DNA of 64,000 nucleotides from CAZNDN01 sp964571815 (GTDB lineage Bacteria; Fibrobacterota; Chitinivibrionia; Chitinivibrionales; WJKA01): contig CAZNDN010000005.1 in the NCBI GenBank assembly GCA_964571815.1, positions 14,242 through 78,241 on the forward strand. Reading direction: 5' to 3'. The translations under genes and the position numbers were made by a program. The notes under the pieces were generated by a model. That model had not been told where the DNA came from. It was given only the letters and a program-made list of their open reading frames with translations, and made no database searches. This document shows positions 24,722 through 34,791 of the stretch, piece by piece (positions within the stretch are counted from its first letter, which is position 1; each line of letters opens with the position of its first letter).

Positions 24722-25615
24722 ATGCACAAACCTCTCTCATACCGCGTCTGCCTTGTCGCTCCCCCCGGTTACCCGCACGCCAGGGCATTCATGGAAACCG
24801 CGTTCCTCCTCAAAGCCTCCCTGGCTTCTCTGAGGTTCTCCTGCGACATCGCAATCAACCAAACCTCTTCCGACTCGCTCAACATTGTCCTCGGTGCTCA
24901 TCTTCTCAAGGATGCCGACGTGCTTGCATCCGGGCGCTGCGCGGTGTATCAGCTCGAACAACTGGGTGCACGCCGCGGGCCGGTATCCGAGCGCTACCTC
25001 CGCCTGCTTCATCGAGCTGCCGCCGTATGGGATTACTCCCGTGAAAACATCGCATATCTCTCCTCGAAAGGCATACGGGCACTGCATCTGCCTCTGGGGT
25101 ACCATCCCCACCTGGAGCAGATTCCCCGAGGGGGTTCCGGGGACTGTGACGTCGATGTTCTTTTCTACGGCAGCATGTGCCCCAGGAGAAAAGAAGTGCT
25201 CGACTCACTTGCGGCGCCCGGCGATCTTCGTATCCGGAGCTTGTTCGGGGTATACGGGAAGGAACGCGACGAACTCATCGGGCGATCGCGAATCGTACTC
25301 AACATCCACTACTACGACACCCGAATCTTCGAAGCGGTCCGCATTTCGTACCTGCTGAACAATCGCTGTTTCGTGGTGTCGGAGGATTCGTCGATATATC
25401 CGTACGACGGTGTAGAGCTGGTGGTGGCCCCGCGAAAGCGTCTGGCCGACCTCTGCCGCCGCTACCTTGCATCACCCTCGGAAATCGGGGCGCTCGCCGA
25501 GAAAACGTACAAGCAGTTCAAGACTCGCTATCCGATGACGTCCGCACTGAAGTCGGTGCTGGACTCGATGGGCGATGCGGGTAGCAGTGGTGGTGCAGGC
25601 AGCAGGCCGCCGTAA
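24722..25615 (+). CDS. Glycosyltransferase-like protein (CgeB/GT1-like)
   Basis: The product is 297 residues from ATG 24722; in-frame ATGs at 24632 and 24680 are possible and none has a good ribosome site. The sequence starts like a GT-B Rossmann domain (YRVCLVAPPGYPHA) and later shows DVDVLFYGSMCPRRKEVLD, then LNIHYYDTRIFEAVRISYLLNNRCFVVSE and YPYDGVELVVAPRKRLADLCRRYL, as in CgeB-like family-1 glycosyltransferases. The acceptor is unknown. It stands alone, convergent with the phosphoesterase-thioredoxin gene. A CPRR motif at about 160 is unusual for this group but probably structural. Confidence 0.75.
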   Translation: MHKPLSYRVCLVAPPGYPHARAFMETAFLLKASLASLRFSCDIAINQTSSDSLNIVLGAHLLKDADVLASGRCAVYQLEQLGARRGPVSERYLRLLHRAAAVWDYSRENIAYLSSKGIRALHLPLGYHPHLEQIPRGGSGDCDVDVLFYGSMCPRRKEVLDSLAAPGDLRIRSLFGVYGKERDELIGRSRIVLNIHYYDTRIFEAVRISYLLNNRCFVVSEDSSIYPYDGVELVVAPRKRLADLCRRYLASPSEIGALAEKTYKQFKTRYPMTSALKSVLDSMGDAGSSGGAGSRPP

Positions 25616-25674
25616 CCCGCCTGCGTGCTTGAGTACGCGCCCCGCCCTCGCGCGCCTCCGGGGTAAGCACGGGC

Positions 25675-28041
25675 TTACCTGGTTCTCGCCGTCTCCCCGC
25701 CCTTTTTCGCCCGGTCATGATTGCCGGCCGGGGCCCCGGCGCCGTGCGTTTTCGCCGTACACAACTCGGTCAACACGGAGCGCATTCGCCGCGGGTTGGT
25801 CACGGGGATTACTTCGCGGTTGTCCTTGAGAAGGGCAACCGGCACCCCGGGGTCAAGCTCGTCGATACTCTCAAAATGCCGAATGAGTTCCGTCTGCCCA
25901 TCTTTCCTGAGCCGGGAGCGAAACCGCTTCTCGTTGATACCCGCCCGCGTGACGGTCTCCACCCAGTAGCTGGAGCCCGGTCGCAGTCGGTACGCGGCAA
26001 GATACGCGTCATACTTGCCGGGAAACAGCCGCCGTATCGTACACCAGCGCTGAGCCTCTTCCCGCCGAACAAGCTCTTCGGTGGACTCCGACTGAAGCCG
26101 GGGGTCACGGTAGAGCATGGGAGCGACCTCCAGACCCGTGCATCCGCGCCGAATCTCGCCGGCTACTTCCAGTGCATCGGCCACATGATTGAACACGGGA
26201 TCGATCAGCAGGCTCAGCGAGCCGGGGCGGGCCGGCCGGTGCGGGAAATAGTTGACCACTACCGACTCATCCCTGAAAACAAACCGCCCGTTTCGCGCGG
26301 TAAGCCTCGGTTGAATCTCTTCGAAATTGACCGCGCTCCCAATCTCGTTCCCGAACACATAGAACGGAACCCTGGTGACCCCGAACTCCTCGAGCAGCGA
26401 TGTGCCTTCGGGTGAGTCAGGCGCATACTTCCCGATATCGGCGCCGGGGAACAGTTCCCGCACCCATGGGATCACTTCCATCTCCGGATGTGTCAGGGTC
26501 GATTCGGCATGGACCACGGTCACGGCAAAGGAGACCGCATCCTCGAATTCGCACTTCCCGCTCCACACATTCTCCCCCACACACGTTCCAATCTTGCCGG
26601 CGGCGCCGCAGTCACGGTCGTCAAGACACTCCGGCAGCAAGTCGCACAGGGCACCCTCGCCTCCGTCGACCGCACAGACCGCGCGGGCAAGATACGGCAG
26701 TGAAGCGGGTTCCTCGAAAACGGCATTGTCGATATGGAATGCAGGTGAAGAGGTCACGCCGAGACGCGAAGACCTCGCGTAGTGAGCACTCAATCGGGCA
26801 CGGCCTTCCCTGGAAATCCACTCCCGAAGCTCTCCGGGCTCGATCTGAACCTGCTCGAGCGCCCGGTGCGTGTCCAGGCTGTCCAGGACGCGCGCCCGAA
26901 GGAACTCCCGCCACAACTCCGGCCGCACTTCCTTCACGGCCAACCACACCATTTCGTCACGAACCTCCTCGGGACCATGCAACGAATGGAGGGTTGAATC
27001 CTCGTTCACCGAACCGATGAACCACACGTGCCAATCGACCTCGGGCATTTCCGAAGTGAGTTTCAGCAGTTCACCCAGGGCACTGAGCCCATAGGGACAC
27101 ATGCTCATGATCGAAAGGTCCATTCTCACGTCGGCCTCAAGCGCCTCCAGGTCCTTTTCCACCTCTCCAACCATCTCCGCCACCGCACGGTCCTCGGGCC
27201 GGTCCAGCCCAATTTCCACCAGCGAGGTACGCAGTACCTCAACGGAATCCCCCCCGGCACGCACATCGGCGCGCGAGAGGGTCTTGCCCTGAAAACCGAA
27301 CTGCAGCAGCAGCGTACCGTCATGCATTGCCGACACGGCGGTGCCGGTCTTGCGATGGCCGTTGACAACCACGTCACACTCGGGGAAGGAATCAATGAGC
27401 CGATGCGAAAGCTCCTCGCCGAGATGCGACAGTATCACGGTCACATCGGCGGTATCCTGTATGGCCGGCCAGAGTTGCCTCAGCGACTCGAACGGGTCGG
27501 CAACACGCACGTCGCCCGCATGCTCGAAAAGCTTTTCCGTGGTAGTGACCCCCGCGATTGCCAGGTCGCCCCCCCGCCGGCGAACCACCACATAGCCCGG
27601 CACCGCCCGGCTGCCGTCGGGCAGCCGCAGGTTGGCCGATACGAGAGGGACGCCCGCCTCGGCGGCGATTCGAGTCAACCAGGCAATGGGGTACTGAAGC
27701 TCTTCATCACCAACCCCGGCCGCATCGTAGCCCATCATGCCCATTGCCTCGACCACGGCACGCGTGCGGATCGAATCCCCTTCCCTGCCCCGCGTATAGT
27801 TGTCGTAGAATCCACCTCCACAAAATCCGCCCGCATCAACCAGAACGATGTCGTGCTCCGCGCGCAGCTCGATCACCGCACTCGCTCTCTTCGCCAGCCC
27901 CCCTCCCGGACCGGCGGGACAATCGCAGGGAACGATCATACCGTGCGTCTCGGCGCCGGCGACAATCGACAGCACCGAATCCCTTCCCCTGACTCCACCC
28001 GGCAAAACGGCCAGAAAGAGCACCAGAGCGACACCAACCAT
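25675..28041 (-). CDS. Secreted phosphoesterase-like / thioredoxin-fold fusion protein
   Basis: The 788-residue protein has a signal peptide (VGVALVLFLAVLPGGVRG). Residues about 20-295 resemble UshA/5'-nucleotidase metallophosphoesterases, with TNDxHG-like GAETHGMIVPCDC, LVDAGG, VILSHLGEELSH and VVNGHRKTG, but several metal ligands are replaced. From about 305 comes a DsbA/thioredoxin-like domain (MSMCPYGLSALGELLKL, cis-Pro TSSPAF) that keeps only one of the two CxxC cysteines. A Cys-rich linker and two further thioredoxin-like segments follow. ATG 28041 is chosen because AAGGGGAGG precedes it; the upstream start would be TTG. Exact chemistry is uncertain. Confidence 0.75.
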   Translation of the reverse strand: MVGVALVLFLAVLPGGVRGRDSVLSIVAGAETHGMIVPCDCPAGPGGGLAKRASAVIELRAEHDIVLVDAGGFCGGGFYDNYTRGREGDSIRTRAVVEAMGMMGYDAAGVGDEELQYPIAWLTRIAAEAGVPLVSANLRLPDGSRAVPGYVVVRRRGGDLAIAGVTTTEKLFEHAGDVRVADPFESLRQLWPAIQDTADVTVILSHLGEELSHRLIDSFPECDVVVNGHRKTGTAVSAMHDGTLLLQFGFQGKTLSRADVRAGGDSVEVLRTSLVEIGLDRPEDRAVAEMVGEVEKDLEALEADVRMDLSIMSMCPYGLSALGELLKLTSEMPEVDWHVWFIGSVNEDSTLHSLHGPEEVRDEMVWLAVKEVRPELWREFLRARVLDSLDTHRALEQVQIEPGELREWISREGRARLSAHYARSSRLGVTSSPAFHIDNAVFEEPASLPYLARAVCAVDGGEGALCDLLPECLDDRDCGAAGKIGTCVGENVWSGKCEFEDAVSFAVTVVHAESTLTHPEMEVIPWVRELFPGADIGKYAPDSPEGTSLLEEFGVTRVPFYVFGNEIGSAVNFEEIQPRLTARNGRFVFRDESVVVNYFPHRPARPGSLSLLIDPVFNHVADALEVAGEIRRGCTGLEVAPMLYRDPRLQSESTEELVRREEAQRWCTIRRLFPGKYDAYLAAYRLRPGSSYWVETVTRAGINEKRFRSRLRKDGQTELIRHFESIDELDPGVPVALLKDNREVIPVTNPRRMRSVLTELCTAKTHGAGAPAGNHDRAKKGGETARTR

Positions 28042-28310
28042 CTCGCCTCCCCTTCTTGACAACCCGCACCTCGGCCGATTACGTTCGGCCGGCTTGCACC
28101 CACGGGTTCCGGCCTCCGGAAAAGACCGTGCGTGACCCTGATTGATTACGGAAAAAAAATACGTCCGATCGTCCAGCCAATGTCACCATCGCCGGTGTAA
28201 GCCGGGCTCAACACGCAAAACCGGACAACCTGAAAACAGGCGAGGCCTCAGCGGAAAAACGTTGCGGCGCGGAGCAGGCAGGCCCCGACCCGAGAAGCGG
28301 CAGGCGGTGG

Positions 28311-31300
28311 TCACTCCTGCTCGTCGGGAGCCCGGACCTGCTCCGGAATACCCGAGGAAGAGCCCTCCGTCGCATCTTCGGGGTTGATGATGCGGTTGAT
28401 GATCCTGGAGAATTCTTCTATGCTGAAAGGCTTCGAGATAACGCCGCTGAATCCGTATTCACGGTAGTTGGCCAGAACGGGATCGTTGGAATACCCGCTG
28501 AAAACAATCACCTTCGCGTCGGGGTCCTCCTCGAGGATTCCCTTGACCCCATCCTTTCCTCCCATGCCGCCGGCGACGGTCAGGTCCATGATAACCACGT
28601 CAAACGGATCGCCTTCCTCCATCGCACTCCGGTACTTCTCTATTGCCTCCCGGCCGTGGAACGCGCTTTCCACCCGGTAGCCGTTACGGGCCAGCAGCCG
28701 TATTACCACGGTCCGTACAACTTCATCGTCATCCATTACCAGCACATGGCTGGTACCCGGAATCAGTTCATCCTCAGCCCCGGATTCCTCTTCGTCCTCC
28801 TGCGGAGAAGCGGGAAGATAGAAGACGAACCGCGACCCTTTGCCTATCGCCGAGCGGGCAGTCATGTGGCCGCCGTGCTTTTTGACGATAGAAAATGCCG
28901 TGGTGAGCCCCAGGCCGCTTCCGTTGGGTTTGGTGGAAAAGTAGGGGTCGAATATCCTCTCCAGATCCCGCGCGGGTATGCCGCCCCCCTCGTCCCGAAC
29001 GGTGACCTTGACGTATTTCCCGGGGGCCAACGGCAAGGTTGAGGCGGTATCCGAAAGAACCCTGTCTTCAATCTCCACGTTGCTCGCCTTGACCGTAATG
29101 ATACCGCCGTCGGGCATGGCTTGATTCGCGTTGATCACGAGGTTGTTGATCACCTGATCCACCTGCCCCCGGTCCACTTCCACCGCCCAGAGGTCTTCCT
29201 GGAGATCCAGGCGATAGTCACAGTTTGACCCGCTGAGACAAAACCCGACCGCATCCTCGATAATCTCCCCGATCGACGCGCTCTCCTTGACCGGGGTGCC
29301 GCCCTTGGAAAAGGTCAGAAGTTGCCTGGTAAGCCTGGTGGCCCTGAATGCCGCCTTCTCGGCGTCCATGATAAGCTGTTTCGACTCCCCCGCTTCACCG
29401 AGATTCATCTTCGCCATGAAAAGGTTTGTGACGATACCGGTAAGGATGTTGTTGAAATCGTGGGCAATACCTCCGGCAAGCAGTCCCACCGACTCCAGCT
29501 TTCGAGCCTTGAACAGTTCGTTTTCCAACTGACGCTGCTCGGTGACATCGAGGAACACCATCACCGCACCCAGCACGTTGCCCTTACGATCGCGTAACGG
29601 TGAACCGGAGTCGTGGATAATGCGAGAGCTTCCGTCTCGTGCCACCAGGGCTTTTTCACCCGTGAATCCGACCAATGATTTGGAAGAAAGCACGCGGGCA
29701 ACAGGTGAATCGACACGATTTCCCGACGATGGGCTCTCAAGCCGCACAACCTGCCCCACCGGAGAACCCGTCGCCTCCCCGCGGGTCCACCCCGTCAGTT
29801 TCTCGGCCACGGCATTCATGAAAACGATCTTTCCCTCGGTATCGGTACTGATCACGCCGTTGGCAATGGAACCCAGCGTGACCTCGACCAGCTCTTTTTC
29901 CTCGGCCAGTTCCCTGGCGGAAGCTTTCCGGGCGCTGATATCTCTTACGGTCGCGGTAAGTCCCCGTGGGTTGCCGCCGGCGTCGCGGATGAGGCTCGCG
30001 CTGATCTCTCCGGGAAATTCGGTCCCGTCCCGTCGCAGCAACGCGTATTCGACATTCTTCAAGGACCCCCTCTCCAGCACCAACGCTACATTTGCGGCCG
30101 CGCGCTCACGGTCACGAGGTGCAATCATCTCGTAGACATCTCTTCCGAGCAGTTCCTCCTTGCGGTTGCACTCACGCACCTCCATCGCAACCTGGTTCAC
30201 CATCGTGACTTTTCCGTTGAGGTCGAATACCACTATGGCATCGGGCGAGGTCTCCACCAGGGTCCGGTAGTTCTCCTCGCTTTCGCGAAGTGCGGTTTCC
30301 GCTTTGTTCCGCGACGTGACATCGCGAACAACGAGTGTCATGAACCGATCACGATGCGTACTCCATGTCGAGATGGAAAGCTCCCAGGGGAACTGTTCTC
30401 CATTTCGCCGTACACCCACTCCTTCGACTGTCGAACCCTCATGCGGAATCGTACCGTCATCACGCAACTGCCGCATGTATTGCTCAAACACCGGCCTGTC
30501 AGCCTCGCGAAGAATAGTATCCAACGTCCCACCGGACACCTCCGCCGCCGAATAGCCGAACATCACTTCGGCCCCCGCATTCCAGAAGGCGACCCGTCCC
30601 CCGCTATCCAGGGAAATGATCGCCTCGTGGGCATTCTGCGCCACCGCGCGGAACCGCTCATCCGCCTCCCGTCTGATCCGGGCGGCTTCCTTCTCCTCGG
30701 TGATATCACGGGCAATTTCGGTTGCCCCGATCACTTCTCCCCGGGGATTGCGCACCGGGTAGCCCTTCACAAGCCACGTCTTCCCCCCATCGTCGCTCAT
30801 CTCTCTCAAGCAAGCTGATTCCTCCCGTATAGCCGCCTCGACCGGACAGTAATCGCACGGCACGTTTCGACTCTGCCACAGTTCGTAGCAGTGTTTTCCA
30901 ATAAGCTTTTCCCGCGGCAGTCCGAGCGATTGACACGCAGCCTCATTGGCCCATTGCACCCTCAACTCCGTGTCCTGGTAGACGACCAGCTCCGAGAGCG
31001 AATCGAGCATCCGCCGTTTCTCCCGCTCCGAACTCTTGAGCCGCTTTTCCACCTGCTCCCTGCGAGCGATGTCGTCGCGCAATTGCTCGTTGAGCCGGTT
31101 CAGCTCTGCCGTGCGGCTCACGACGGTCCGTTCGAGCTGCGCCATCAACTCTCGGTGCGCCTCTTCGGCTTTCAATCGTGCGGCCCGGGACGCCACGATC
31201 TGTATTATTTCGGTGATAACCCCTCGTTCATCATCGGACCACTTACGCTGCTCATCCTCGCTCGAAAGGGCAAAGAAGCCCTGAGCCGATTCCTCAAGGG

Positions 31301-31865
31301 GAAAGGGAAGTGCCAGAAAGGAGCCCAGATTGAATTTCTCAAAGAGTTCGCCCACGTACTGCCGTGGAGGCTCCGGGAGGTCCTGAAGAGTAATAACGAC
31401 GGAGTCTTCGCCGAGAAAACGGTCGTACACGTTGCGAGGAATAGAGAGGCCCAGCGAGGGCGATGTATTCCCGGAACGCCACTGAATCTTCGCTACGGCG
31501 TCGCGACTCTCCGGCTCGAACTCGAAATACGTCGCGCGAATCGCGGAGAAGAACGGTCCGGCCGTATCCAACAGCTTCTGGATCAACTCTTCCCGGGAAA
31601 GCTCATCATCGGCGGCAAGGCGCCAGATCTCGGCACGAAGCAGGTTGATACGGCTCTGGCTCTGGAGGACCCGCCGCGTTTCGGCCAGATCGTCCATGGC
31701 CATATCCAACCCGCAGAAGAGGTCGAGAAACTCGTCGTCGGGAAGTTTGTCGATGTCGGGCCGGACGGAAAGATCTCCGAGACAGATACGCCCCAGCATC
31801 TCCCCTGCCCGGGCAAGCTTGCACTTCACTTCTTCGCGGTAGGACTCCAGTGAGGACTCAGCCAT
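28311..31865 (-). CDS. Soluble multi-PAS hybrid sensor histidine kinase
   Basis: The 1184-residue protein has a helical N-terminus, a GAF-like domain (about 85-245), coiled coil, four PAS domains (about 290-780, the first with CDYC and WANEAACQSLG), HisKA with the phospho-acceptor His in AGGIAHDFNNI (about 800), HATPase (NNLVINANQAM, DEGGGI, GSGLGLTTAFSIVKKHGG) and a C-terminal receiver (Asp in VIMDLTVAG, about 1093; Lys in ISKPF). No membrane helix is seen, so it senses cytoplasmic signals. ATG 31865 is preferred to the TTG at 31889. The REC domain is intact; a DNA-binding partner is not adjacent. Confidence 0.92.
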   Translation of the reverse strand: MAESSLESYREEVKCKLARAGEMLGRICLGDLSVRPDIDKLPDDEFLDLFCGLDMAMDDLAETRRVLQSQSRINLLRAEIWRLAADDELSREELIQKLLDTAGPFFSAIRATYFEFEPESRDAVAKIQWRSGNTSPSLGLSIPRNVYDRFLGEDSVVITLQDLPEPPRQYVGELFEKFNLGSFLALPFPLEESAQGFFALSSEDEQRKWSDDERGVITEIIQIVASRAARLKAEEAHRELMAQLERTVVSRTAELNRLNEQLRDDIARREQVEKRLKSSEREKRRMLDSLSELVVYQDTELRVQWANEAACQSLGLPREKLIGKHCYELWQSRNVPCDYCPVEAAIREESACLREMSDDGGKTWLVKGYPVRNPRGEVIGATEIARDITEEKEAARIRREADERFRAVAQNAHEAIISLDSGGRVAFWNAGAEVMFGYSAAEVSGGTLDTILREADRPVFEQYMRQLRDDGTIPHEGSTVEGVGVRRNGEQFPWELSISTWSTHRDRFMTLVVRDVTSRNKAETALRESEENYRTLVETSPDAIVVFDLNGKVTMVNQVAMEVRECNRKEELLGRDVYEMIAPRDRERAAANVALVLERGSLKNVEYALLRRDGTEFPGEISASLIRDAGGNPRGLTATVRDISARKASARELAEEKELVEVTLGSIANGVISTDTEGKIVFMNAVAEKLTGWTRGEATGSPVGQVVRLESPSSGNRVDSPVARVLSSKSLVGFTGEKALVARDGSSRIIHDSGSPLRDRKGNVLGAVMVFLDVTEQRQLENELFKARKLESVGLLAGGIAHDFNNILTGIVTNLFMAKMNLGEAGESKQLIMDAEKAAFRATRLTRQLLTFSKGGTPVKESASIGEIIEDAVGFCLSGSNCDYRLDLQEDLWAVEVDRGQVDQVINNLVINANQAMPDGGIITVKASNVEIEDRVLSDTASTLPLAPGKYVKVTVRDEGGGIPARDLERIFDPYFSTKPNGSGLGLTTAFSIVKKHGGHMTARSAIGKGSRFVFYLPASPQEDEEESGAEDELIPGTSHVLVMDDDEVVRTVVIRLLARNGYRVESAFHGREAIEKYRSAMEEGDPFDVVIMDLTVAGGMGGKDGVKGILEEDPDAKVIVFSGYSNDPVLANYREYGFSGVISKPFSIEEFSRIINRIINPEDATEGSSSGIPEQVRAPDEQE

Positions 31866-31922
31866 GTATCGGTAGTCGCCCCTCGCCAACGGTAATCATG
31901 ATACTGTCTCTTTCCGGCACAC

Positions 31923-32300
31923 TCACGGTTGAGAGGCGCCCGTTGCCCAGGCCACCGCACTCTCTTCGTCGGAAAAGGCCCTGAGCTTCTTCATCCGGGG
32001 AAGAAAAGCGAAAAGTCCCATGAATACTCGTATGTGCGGCCTGCCGCTGTATACCGCCAACCGTGCAACATCTTCGCGTCCGAGCGTATCGATAAGCAGT
32101 CTTCTCGCCGCCGGCTCCATCTTGCCCATTTCCCGCATATCCGCCACAATTCCGACCCTCCCCGGATCCTTCATCCCGGCAACCGCATCCGCCGTCAGCT
32201 CCCGCAACCGGGAGGCATCCTCAGCCGAAACGTTCCCCACCAGTCGCTGCCGAACGATGTGACGTTCATGATCGACATTAACCTCAACTATATCAGCCAT
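31923..32300 (-). CDS. SpoIIAA/STAS-like small protein
   Basis: The product is 125 residues from ATG 32300 (AGGATTATC upstream). It has an alternating strand/helix pattern (VNVDHERHIVRQRLVGNV, RVGIVADMREMGKM, RLLIDTLGREDVARLAVYSGRP) like SpoIIAA-like/STAS folds that bind lipids or regulate kinases. No phosphorylatable Ser motif of anti-sigma-factor antagonists is obvious. It lies 57 bp upstream of the hybrid kinase on the same strand and may be co-transcribed with it. Function is not established. Confidence 0.6.
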   Translation of the reverse strand: MADIVEVNVDHERHIVRQRLVGNVSAEDASRLRELTADAVAGMKDPGRVGIVADMREMGKMEPAARRLLIDTLGREDVARLAVYSGRPHIRVFMGLFAFLPRMKKLRAFSDEESAVAWATGASQP

Positions 32301-32574
32301 TGAAGGATAACCCGAAACGGTTGCGGAATCACGCCCCCTCGAAAAGCGGCCCTGCCGGGACACTCTTCTAATATACAGTTGTGCTCCGCGAAAGTAAAGA
32401 CGCCCCCGGTGTTGAAACGGAATGCCGCAACACGGCGCCGTCTATGACCAGAGGTCTTCGGAACCGGAATCTCGCCCAATCGGGGGACTCACATTACACG
32501 AAGCGGAACTGTCGGTACCGTAGCTACGGTCCCGCGGAGGACCCGCCCTGCGCTGCATCCCGGGCTTCAGGGCG

Positions 32575-33582
32575 TCACGGGGACCGAAAGAGATACTCAA
32601 CCTCCATCCCGGCCCCTTCACCTTCGGCCGCCGGAGGAAAGACCCACTCGCCTATCCGCCTCTTCAGCGCATCGGCGCTTCCAACAGGCAGGCTCGTGCG
32701 CGACGTCATGCTCACCGAATCCACATCACCCTCGGCGTCCACCGCGAGCTTGAAAGCAACCCGCAAGGTGTCGTCGGAGCCCTGTCGCTCGCGGACCGCC
32801 CTCAGAAGCGGTGAGAGCAACGGCTCGTAGTACTTCTCAATCAGGTGACCGGCCTGCTCCGGAGTATGGTACCGCGAACTCAATCCGGAAATGCTCTCAA
32901 GCACCCGCCCGCGTGCGAAAGCATGAAGGTCGAATGCGTGAGGGCAGTCCGAGAGGGCAAACCGGTCAATCAGATCGATGGATCCCGGGTGAAAGAACGT
33001 GTCCAGCGATGCTTCTCCATAGTTCGTATACTCCCGGCCATCAATCAGCAGCGTCCCGCCTCTTCGCTCAAGACGCCTTGTCCGCGCCTGATTGCTTTCT
33101 CCGTAGCACGTGTCGGTATCATACTGGAACACCTGTCTGATAACGAAAATGTCGACAACCATCTCCGAGGAATCTCCGGGGGGATGCCCGAAGGGTTGTA
33201 CGTACCCATGAATGATATGGCGCAGCAGAGTCGTGTCCCCGGAAGGAAGCCCCACCCTGTGCGTCTTCACCTGCCATACATACCCGTTGTCTTTGAGTTC
33301 CAGGCGGTCAATCGTCCGCACGAAGCTCAAGCCCCGTCCCTCTCCGGAACGGGACTGCCGGAAGCCGGCTACGTACTTCTTTACCCGCGATTTCTGCTCA
33401 TCCGTGTACTTCAGCAGCTCACCGTACTCCTGTACCGGTGAATCAAGCAGGAACCTGAGCTGTGAGGGAATTCCCTCCCGTGACACTTTGTCCGCCAGGT
33501 ACAGCACGACGGCAAACACAAGTGCCAGGGGTACTACTTTTTTCAGGGTTGCGAACATACCGCTCGACTGCCTCGTATTCAC
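32575..33582 (-). CDS. Membrane-anchored protein with TonB/AgmX-like C-terminus
   Basis: The 335-residue protein has an N-terminal membrane helix (about 15-30, VVPLALVFAVVLYLA), a central unknown region with VRTIDRLELKDNGYVWQVKTHRVG, and a C-terminal domain (LRVAFKLAVDAEGDVDSVSMTS...EWVFPPAAEGE) resembling the TonB-like C-terminal domains of AgmX/gliding-related proteins. GTG 33582 follows AAAGGAG. It may span or contact the periplasm, which is an inference. No TonB energising partners (ExbB/ExbD) are nearby. Confidence 0.6.
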   Translation of the reverse strand: MNTRQSSGMFATLKKVVPLALVFAVVLYLADKVSREGIPSQLRFLLDSPVQEYGELLKYTDEQKSRVKKYVAGFRQSRSGEGRGLSFVRTIDRLELKDNGYVWQVKTHRVGLPSGDTTLLRHIIHGYVQPFGHPPGDSSEMVVDIFVIRQVFQYDTDTCYGESNQARTRRLERRGGTLLIDGREYTNYGEASLDTFFHPGSIDLIDRFALSDCPHAFDLHAFARGRVLESISGLSSRYHTPEQAGHLIEKYYEPLLSPLLRAVRERQGSDDTLRVAFKLAVDAEGDVDSVSMTSRTSLPVGSADALKRRIGEWVFPPAAEGEGAGMEVEYLFRSP

Positions 33583-33900
33583 GCCGGATTTCTCCTTTCC
33601 CGTTCTTCAACCAACCTCCGCCGGATGTCCTCATGCACCGCCGGCCTCGTGTAAAAACTAATACTCGTGAAGAAGTGCCGTAATCCTTACACATCCCGGA
33701 GCACCGCGCCGGACGCCGGTATGTATTTTGCTTTTTAATCGAGCCGTCGGACCGGAGTCGATTGTCGATTCCTGAGTCGCACCCGGCACAACCGGCGTGG
33801 CGTCCCTGAGACACCGGTTCGAACACGGCGCGGGGCCTGCCGCCGAAATCCACTTCAATCGAATCAACGCCGCGGGCACCTGAACCGTTACCTTCGATCC
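33583..33900. other. Intergenic region before the esterase gene
   Basis: These 318 bp lie between two divergent genes. They contain a slightly AT-richer patch (GTATGTATTTTGCTTTTTAATC near 33718-33739) but no paired -35/-10 elements that I trust. An opposite-strand frame of 92 codons lacks a ribosome site and family signals, so I do not call a gene. Confidence 0.4.
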
Positions 33901-34782
33901 ATGAACATGACTCTCCCCTTCGCACGACGCGCACAATCATCCGGGGCCCCCCGGACCGCGGCGCCCGTCCCTGCGGTGGTGCTGCTGGTGTGTCTGCTGC
34001 AGCTTGTCGCGCACGCCGCACGGTCGACGGTGATTACGGTCGCCGCGCATTCCGTTCCCGGAAAGCGCAAAGCGAGCGTAATCGCGCCCGATTCGTACTT
34101 CACGCGGAAGCGCAACCGGTACTCGGTCATCTACCTTCTTCACGGCTACGGCTCCAACCATACCAACTGGCCCGCGGTCGCGCCCCTCAAGGAGTATGCC
34201 GACCGGTATCAATTTCTGTGCGTATGCCCCGATGCCGGCCCCGGTTCGTGGTATATCGACAGTCCGATGGACAGCAGTCGCGCATTCAAGACCTGGATTG
34301 CCGTGGAGCTTGTTGCACGGATCGACAGCACCTGGCGAACCCACGGCTCGCGGGACGGACGAGCGCTCGTCGGATCGAGTATGGGCGGACACGGAGCCCT
34401 CACGCTCGCTGCCTCGTATCCCCGGAAGTTCTCCGGGGCCGGCAGCATAAGCGGGATCGTCGACCTCACCGAATTCCCCGATCGGTGGGAAATCTCAACG
34501 GTCCTGGGGGAGCTGACCGCTCACCCGAAAGCCTGGAAAGCTCATTCCTTTGTCGGAATGATCGACACCCTCTACGATACGAAGCTGCACCTGGTTCTCG
34601 ATTGCGGAACAGACGATTTCGCGCTCAGGGGAAATCGCAAAGCCCACGAAATGCTCCTGCGGCGGGACATCGACCACCAGTATTTCGAGCGCCCCGGCAA
34701 CCATTCATGGCGCTACGTGCGGGAAAACGCCGAATACCACTTCCTCTATTTCAGCCGCATTCTCCTGCCGCCCGGTCGATAG
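33901..34782 (+). CDS. Secreted esterase (alpha/beta hydrolase, esterase D/CE1-like)
   Basis: The 293-residue protein has a signal peptide (VPAVVLLVCLLQLVAHA) and the esterase-D fold. Its landmarks are YLLHGYGSNHTNW, the oxyanion region, the nucleophile elbow GSSMGG (catalytic Ser), a C-terminal acid in DCGTDDF, and His in GNHSW. Such enzymes hydrolyse S-formylglutathione, feruloyl or acetyl esters; a periplasmic/secreted location favours a polysaccharide-ester substrate, which is inferred. The start (ATG 33901 or 33907) has a weak ribosome site. It is convergent with the ptsI gene. Confidence 0.87.
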   Translation: MNMTLPFARRAQSSGAPRTAAPVPAVVLLVCLLQLVAHAARSTVITVAAHSVPGKRKASVIAPDSYFTRKRNRYSVIYLLHGYGSNHTNWPAVAPLKEYADRYQFLCVCPDAGPGSWYIDSPMDSSRAFKTWIAVELVARIDSTWRTHGSRDGRALVGSSMGGHGALTLAASYPRKFSGAGSISGIVDLTEFPDRWEISTVLGELTAHPKAWKAHSFVGMIDTLYDTKLHLVLDCGTDDFALRGNRKAHEMLLRRDIDHQYFERPGNHSWRYVRENAEYHFLYFSRILLPPGR

Positions 34783-34791
34783 GGTTCCGGC

